Of a stretch of 64,000 bases of DNA, positions 60,172 to 64,000 are shown piece by piece. Each line of letters opens with the position of its first letter. Position 1 is the first letter of the stretch. The DNA lies in contig DEKX01000048.1 in assembly GCA_002354095.1 (NCBI GenBank), forward strand, positions 1-64,000, written 5' to 3'. A program made the position numbers and the translations under genes. Source of the DNA: Prevotella sp. UBA2711 (GTDB lineage Bacteria > Bacteroidota > Bacteroidia > Bacteroidales > Bacteroidaceae). The notes beneath the pieces were generated by a model. That model made no database searches. It had not been told where the DNA came from and saw nothing but the letters and a program-made list of their open reading frames with translations.

Positions 60172-61010
60172 ACACAAAAGATATATTATTGGAGTCCGCA
60201 AGCGGATTCATGATGCCTTTCGAGGCGAGTGAGGAGGAAGAGGTACAGGTGAGCCTGGGCTTTGGTGAGCAGACGCATCCCATGACAGGCGAGCGTTTTC
60301 ACCATAGGGGTGTGGACTTTGCTGCCCACGACCTGCCATTGTTTGCTTTGGCGACAGGTACGGTGGTGGGCGTGGGAACGGATGCCGTCCACGAGAACTA
60401 TATCATCACCAAGTATGGCAAGTTTGAGGTGAAGTACGGCCATGTGAGTGAGGCGTATCTCACCTACGGTATGCCCGTCACCGCCGGACAGCAGATTGCC
60501 AGAAGTGGCAACTTCCTGCACTTCGAGGTGAGCTGTGAGGGCCAGGTACTTGACCCGATGGAGTTTCTGGCGATGATTTACGGCAACATTGCCCAGCTGG
60601 AGGCGATGGGCATTAAGGGACACTATCGGCTGGCCAACATGGGTGTGAAGGTGCAGACGGACTACGACGCAGATCAGGAGGAACTGCTGCAGATGATGCT
60701 CCGTTGGCTGCCCGTGTATATGAACGACATCCGCTTGGGGCGCTATGTTCCTCCTGCAAGGATGGAACAGTCGCTCAGAAACATCTTCGCACAGTCGGCA
60801 GACCGCAGTTACTTCTTCGAGACGATTCCCAACTATGGGAATCCGCTGGGACTGAGCAGTCGGGGTGCGCCACTGGCATCGAAGGTGCAGAACCTGCTGA
60901 TAGGTGATTTCCTGAACTATATGGCCCTGCGTCATGATACCTATCTCTCAACGTGGGGTAACGACGTAAAAAAAAACTTCGTGAGCAGGCAGCAGCCGAC
61001 GGCTATGTGA
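60168..61010 (+). CDS. M23/LytM-like peptidase, catalytic motif degenerate
   Basis: The 280-residue protein contains a LytM-type domain: FHHRGVDFA (zinc ligands H46 and D50), KYGHVSEAY (H92), and GNFLHFEVS. In the last motif, H-x-H is F116-L-H118, so the catalytic histidine is replaced though the zinc ligand remains. No signal peptide is present. It may bind rather than cut peptidoglycan. The 3' end carries an A_AAA_AAC slippery site (60971-60977); a -1 shift there would extend the protein into the next frame (KLREQAAADGYVIDPLAGLQ). Confidence 0.7.
   Translation: MNTKDILLESASGFMMPFEASEEEEVQVSLGFGEQTHPMTGERFHHRGVDFAAHDLPLFALATGTVVGVGTDAVHENYIITKYGKFEVKYGHVSEAYLTYGMPVTAGQQIARSGNFLHFEVSCEGQVLDPMEFLAMIYGNIAQLEAMGIKGHYRLANMGVKVQTDYDADQEELLQMMLRWLPVYMNDIRLGRYVPPARMEQSLRNIFAQSADRSYFFETIPNYGNPLGLSSRGAPLASKVQNLLIGDFLNYMALRHDTYLSTWGNDVKKNFVSRQQPTAM
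60971..60977 (+). promoter_or_regulatory. Candidate -1 ribosomal frameshift site
   Basis: The heptamer AAAAAAC is read in the zero frame as A|AAA|AAC, the classical -1 slippery pattern. The zero frame ends 30 bases on, and the -1 frame continues through the ORF at 61007. GTGGGG about 15 bases upstream could act as a Shine-Dalgarno-like stimulator. CAGCC (about 60996) with GGCTG (about 61021) could form a downstream stem. An assembly error in the 9-A run is the main alternative. Confidence 0.45.
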
Positions 61011-61291
61011 TAGACCCGTTGGCTGGCCTTCAGGTCGATGTGAAGAGCTTCGATGTGGGACGGATTGCCTCGGTGTATTTCGATTCAGAGGGTAACCGCT
61101 GCTGGACGAAGGCCTGGTTTAATGGGCGCGAGAAGGGTGAGCCGGCTATTGAGATAACCCGTAAGCTGGCTATAGCTTTTATCAGTGACCAGATCTCAAA
61201 GGATTCCTGGCTCACCCGTTTCTGGCCCAAACAGATGAGTGTCTATCACAAGGCCATCGAGCAGACGCGACAACAGTTGCTGGGCCTATAA
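61007..61291 (+). CDS. Hypothetical protein, or -1 frame extension of the M23 protein
   Basis: Read alone it encodes 94 residues: MIDPLAGLQVDVKSFDVGRI, then YFDSEGNRCWTKAWFNGREK and a helical end. Its frame is open upstream as far as the 9-A run and gives a natural junction (REQAAADGYVIDPLAG). A fused product of about 374 residues with the M23 protein is therefore likely in related elements. As a separate gene it would overlap the M23 stop as ATGTGATAG. Function unknown. Confidence 0.5.
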   Translation: MIDPLAGLQVDVKSFDVGRIASVYFDSEGNRCWTKAWFNGREKGEPAIEITRKLAIAFISDQISKDSWLTRFWPKQMSVYHKAIEQTRQQLLGL

Positions 61292-61304
61292 TATATATAT
61301 ATGT

Positions 61305-62996
61305 ATGGATTTGCAGAATTTCATAGATGCGGAGTATTGTATCGACAAATATTTCGATAAGCACCTGACGAAGCGGCTGGACTTCTATATTGACAGTCGA
61401 AACGCTGCCGTGGTGTCGGGGCGCTCTACGGGCTTTGGCCTGACGAATGCCTTGGCTCCATCGGAGGACTATGCTACGAGTGTGACGCTAAATGTTCCTG
61501 CCAAGGACATCGAGAAGCTGGGTGCCGAGATGGCGCGGGACAAGCAGTTGAGCCACGACATCGAGGTGTTGGCAAAGGCTTGGCGCACGGCGGCAGTCGC
61601 TCAGGTGGGCGAGGTGCGGTATAAGCAGCTCTCAGAGAAGCTGGGTGGTGATCTTGCAATGGCGTATGTCAACCATCGGCTGACGATGCGGATGGTGGAC
61701 TATGAGGTGGAGAAGACGCCAATCAAAGGCTCTGTGGATTATATTCTCGACGAAGCCCGTCGCTCGTCGTTGTTGTCGTTTGTCAGTGCGCCGACTACCG
61801 AACTGCAGCAGTATATCGACAAGAAAATAGTGGAGCGGTATGATCCAGGACTATTGGAGAAAGGAGCAGGTAAAGCCCTCGGTTCGCTGACGGATTTGAC
61901 CCTGACGCTGCCTGTTACAGGCGTGAGTTCTTTTGCCGGACTGTCCAAATTTGTGGCGGTGGACTTGGGGCTTGGTTTAGCTGGTGATGCCTTGATGGGA
62001 AAATCGGGGCAGCAGATGGATGTCAGTCAGATGGTGAGTGTTGCACTGTTTAGTTCCGATGTGGATGTACTGTCGGAGGCTCGCAAAGAGACGAGGGGTG
62101 TAAATCCCTATTCCAGCGAGGTAGTTAAAGCTACTGATAGCCAGTTGGGAAAGAAGATAGTGCATCATTCTGCGTCGCTTTTTGATGCGAAGGAACTGAA
62201 GCCGAAGTTAGGTCTTGGCGTTACTAAATTGCCTGAAATACCTGATTATGCTACCGATTTACGTCGTGCAGGTGAAATGCACTTCGCCATTCGTGAGCAT
62301 TTTGATAATCAGGAGGTTACTAAAGAATCGGAACAGAAACGTGACATTTCTCAGAATGTGCAGCCTGCCGCCCAGCCCTTGCAGCAACAGTATGCGCCAC
62401 AAAATGGGAACTTTTCTGTATCAGGCTGGGGAGGAATTTTCGATTCTCTCGGACTGAATGGCTTTGGCGATGTCGGCAAGAACCTCGGTTATGTGTTAGC
62501 CATGCTGCCGGACATGCTTGTAGGTATGTTCACGGGTAAGTCGCGTAACCTGAAGTTTGGCGATAACATGATGCCGATAGCAGCCATCTTTGCGGGCATG
62601 TTCGTTAAGAATCCACTCCTGAAGATGCTGTTGGTGGGTCTGGGAGGTGCCAATCTACTGAATAAGGCTGGCCATGAAGCACTGGAGAATCGTGACGGGG
62701 TGAAGCCCCAACCTATCCGACAGTATCGCAAGTACGATGATGAATCGCTCGATCTCCGTATCTCTCAGCCCGTCATGAAGGGCAATACCCTTGTGGTCAC
62801 CATCGATAACATCCCTTCTGTGATCACCCTCAATGAAGATGCCGTTGATGCCTACTATCAGGGTGTACTACCCTTGAATACCCTCGCCAATGCTGTTCTC
62901 CGTAAATACGACGAGCAGCAGCGATCGATTCAGGAGAACTACGACCGCCAAATGAAAGTAGAAGAGAGGCAGGAAAAGATGATAGGTATCAAATGA
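61305..62996 (+). CDS. Large membrane-associated protein ending the tra operon
   Basis: The 563-residue protein starts MDLQNFIDAEYCIDKYFDKH. A helical N-terminal half leads to a hydrophobic segment (about 205-235), a Gln-rich linker (PAAQPLQQQYAPQNG), and hydrophobic stretches (VGKNLGYVLAMLPDMLVGMF, MMPIAAIFAGMFVKNPLLKM). A conserved-looking C-terminus contains DESLDLRISQPVMKGNTLVV. The ATG at 61305 is chosen over 61239, which overlaps the previous gene. No family is recognised. It is the last operon gene before a terminator. Confidence 0.6.
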   Translation: MDLQNFIDAEYCIDKYFDKHLTKRLDFYIDSRNAAVVSGRSTGFGLTNALAPSEDYATSVTLNVPAKDIEKLGAEMARDKQLSHDIEVLAKAWRTAAVAQVGEVRYKQLSEKLGGDLAMAYVNHRLTMRMVDYEVEKTPIKGSVDYILDEARRSSLLSFVSAPTTELQQYIDKKIVERYDPGLLEKGAGKALGSLTDLTLTLPVTGVSSFAGLSKFVAVDLGLGLAGDALMGKSGQQMDVSQMVSVALFSSDVDVLSEARKETRGVNPYSSEVVKATDSQLGKKIVHHSASLFDAKELKPKLGLGVTKLPEIPDYATDLRRAGEMHFAIREHFDNQEVTKESEQKRDISQNVQPAAQPLQQQYAPQNGNFSVSGWGGIFDSLGLNGFGDVGKNLGYVLAMLPDMLVGMFTGKSRNLKFGDNMMPIAAIFAGMFVKNPLLKMLLVGLGGANLLNKAGHEALENRDGVKPQPIRQYRKYDDESLDLRISQPVMKGNTLVVTIDNIPSVITLNEDAVDAYYQGVLPLNTLANAVLRKYDEQQRSIQENYDRQMKVEERQEKMIGIK

Positions 62997-63013
62997 AGTA
63001 TGAATAAGAAAAC

Positions 63014-63052
63014 TGGCGGTGCAACAACCATTGATAGGAAGTTACACCGCCA
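63014..63052. terminator. Bidirectional terminator between tra operon and right-end genes
   Basis: TGGCGGTG and CACCGCCA form a perfect 8-bp stem with further pairing inside (AAC/GTT), between convergent genes. Confidence 0.65.
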
Positions 63053-63068
63053 ATTCGTTAGCAATCTC

Positions 63069-63341
63069 TTATGCTGTCAGTCTTGTTTCAAATACCACGT
63101 TGTCGCCTTTCCTCAGTTGTAGTTGCAGGCAGGCATAGGCGTTACGGTCTGCCAGTTGCTGAAGTTTCTCTCTGTTCTCGTCGTTGTCACGTATCATCGA
63201 TGCGTAAATCAATCTTCCGGGGAAGAAACCGTCTAAGTCAAATGCCTTAAAGGTTCGCATCCATTTTGCTTTTGCGTAAACAAAACAAAGTTCTGAGATA
63301 CGCACAAACTCTTGTGTTTGATTGTTTTCTTTCTGTATCAT
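63069..63341 (-). CDS. Hypothetical small protein
   Basis: The 90-residue cytoplasmic protein contains VRISELCFVYAKAKWMRTFK and AFDLDGFFPGRLIYASMIRD. It follows the next gene by 12 bases on the minus strand. Not recognised. Small antirestriction or regulatory proteins are often found in this part of conjugative elements, but no motif supports that here. Confidence 0.55.
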   Translation of the reverse strand: MIQKENNQTQEFVRISELCFVYAKAKWMRTFKAFDLDGFFPGRLIYASMIRDNDENREKLQQLADRNAYACLQLQLRKGDNVVFETRLTA

Positions 63342-63353
63342 AGTTGTATTGTG

Positions 63354-63758
63354 TTATGCTACTTTCCTTGAAAGCAGGGTTTCGTACTCACTGCGAACGG
63401 TCTCTTGGTCGTATTCCTCATTATCGAGCATGGGTAGATAGAACTTTTCATCTTCTTCCCAAGGCTCATCTGTGATAGAGATATTCCTGTAAATAGAGCG
63501 GAAGGCCTTGACGATGCTGTCCCTTTCATCGTAATTGTTGTAGCCATCGAAGCATAGTTCTTTCGTCCAGAAATCGAAGGAGAAGGTAATCTGATTACGG
63601 TTGTCCATGTCTGAAATGGTCACATCTACGAAATCATGGGTGCCAGACTGCAAGGTGACTTTGTGGCCGTAGTATTCAAAGTAGTCGTTGTTGGGGCAGT
63701 CTTTGCTGGTAATCTTATCTACCAGCCTGTTGAGAAATCTGTAGGTTTTCTGTTTCAT
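63354..63758 (-). CDS. Hypothetical protein
   Basis: The 134-residue protein contains FEYYGHKVTLQSGTHDFVDV and ITFSFDFWTKELCFDGYNNY, with an acidic C-terminal half. It reads as a small alpha-beta protein without a signal peptide. It is in operon with the gene at 63069. Not recognised. Confidence 0.55.
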   Translation of the reverse strand: MKQKTYRFLNRLVDKITSKDCPNNDYFEYYGHKVTLQSGTHDFVDVTISDMDNRNQITFSFDFWTKELCFDGYNNYDERDSIVKAFRSIYRNISITDEPWEEDEKFYLPMLDNEEYDQETVRSEYETLLSRKVA

Positions 63759-63775
63759 AATAATAAGTCTTTATG

Positions 63776-63807
63776 TGGCAGGGACATCTGCGAGGACATC
63801 CCTGCCA
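63776..63807. other. Hairpin between right-end minus-strand genes
   Basis: TGGCAGGGA and TCCCTGCCA form a perfect 9-bp stem. It could be a terminator or processing site between the partial gene at 63816 and the gene at 63354. Confidence 0.45.
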
Positions 63808-63815
63808 TAAGTTGT

Positions 63816-63998
63816 TTATACTCTGTTGAATTTTTCCTGTGAATCGCGTATTGCTTTCTGGTGATATACCTTGTCATTCATGTCTGCAGGCTTTTCCACG
63901 AGTTCATCAATAACACTGCCAAGTGAGTCACAATAAATATCGCTCATGGTTTTCTTCACCTCTCGTCTGATATTGAGAAGTGTGATGATATATGCGTC
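63816..63998 (-). CDS. Partial hypothetical protein cut by the window edge
   Basis: Sixty C-terminal codons are visible: DAYIITLLNIRREVKKTMSD, then IYCDSLGSVIDELVEKPADM and a stop at 63816. The start lies beyond the right edge. The fragment is charged and probably helical. Not recognised. Confidence 0.45.
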   Translation of the reverse strand, partial: DAYIITLLNIRREVKKTMSDIYCDSLGSVIDELVEKPADMNDKVYHQKAIRDSQEKFNRV

Positions 63999-64000
63999 GC

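Overview
The window looks like part of a Bacteroidales genome, most likely Prevotella or a close relative. The evidence is Bacteroidetes-type promoters (TAnnTTTG -7 boxes, weak ribosome binding sites), an HmuY-type heme operon, a DUF2023-flavodoxin pair and a CTnDOT-like TraE-to-TraO transfer operon. It has two unlike parts: ordinary chromosome (1 to about 16.05 kb) and a large conjugative, plasmid-like element (about 16.1 kb to the right edge, which cuts it).

Chromosomal part. It begins with a frameshifted remnant of a C_GCAxxG_C_C redox protein and a 42-codon ORF, then altronate dehydratase (uxaA), one of two near-identical small membrane proteins, and ygbA. A minus-strand heme operon follows: calycin-like protein, HmuY lipoprotein, TonB-dependent receptor, membrane protein. 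It diverges from a DUF2023-flavodoxin operon, after which come the second small membrane protein, ferritin and enolase. Three promoters here (2.3, 7.8 and 9.8 kb) carry the same inverted repeat overlapping their -33 element, which suggests a small regulon. A deletion scar joining a TetR N-terminus to an outer-membrane barrel C-terminus precedes an ECF-type S component, two methyltransferases and an SO_0444-type Cu/Zn exporter. The part ends with a minus-strand cobalamin riboswitch controlling a degenerate flavodoxin and a possible 28-residue membrane peptide.

Element, left arm (16.1-29 kb). The minus strand carries a VirD4-type coupling protein, two signal-peptide proteins, a 669-residue repeat protein, an OmpA-family protein and a MobV/Pre relaxase. 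A stem-loop-rich 190-bp gap (candidate oriT) and a set of small accessory genes follow. topB reads the other way. Downstream lies a regulatory leader with a possible leader peptide, competing stems and twin palindromes around its promoter, feeding an XRE regulator.

Element, cargo and replication (30-42 kb). A three-gene AbiE operon carries, as its third gene, a WbuC-type cupin fused to an unrecognised 280-residue domain. Next are DUF4099/DUF3945 and Toprim primase-like genes and a BspA-type LRR protein. Two different Rep_3 initiators then flank a ParA / ribbon-helix-helix partition operon. Two repeat systems lie between them: about 23 copies of TTTATTAAAGA, and a classical iteron region with 22-bp-phased direct iterons plus about a dozen opposite-facing ones.

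Element, right arm (42-64 kb). After three overlapping unknown genes comes a tra operon: two TraE pilins, TraF (VirB3), TraG (VirB4), three envelope proteins, an antisense AAA ATPase, then TraJ, K, L, M, N and O. A lipoprotein, a Gly/Gln-rich membrane protein, a degenerate M23 peptidase with an A_AAA_AAC slippery site leading into the next ORF, and a large membrane protein follow. No integrase is visible, so how the element came to sit beside chromosomal genes is open. Three small minus-strand genes end the window.
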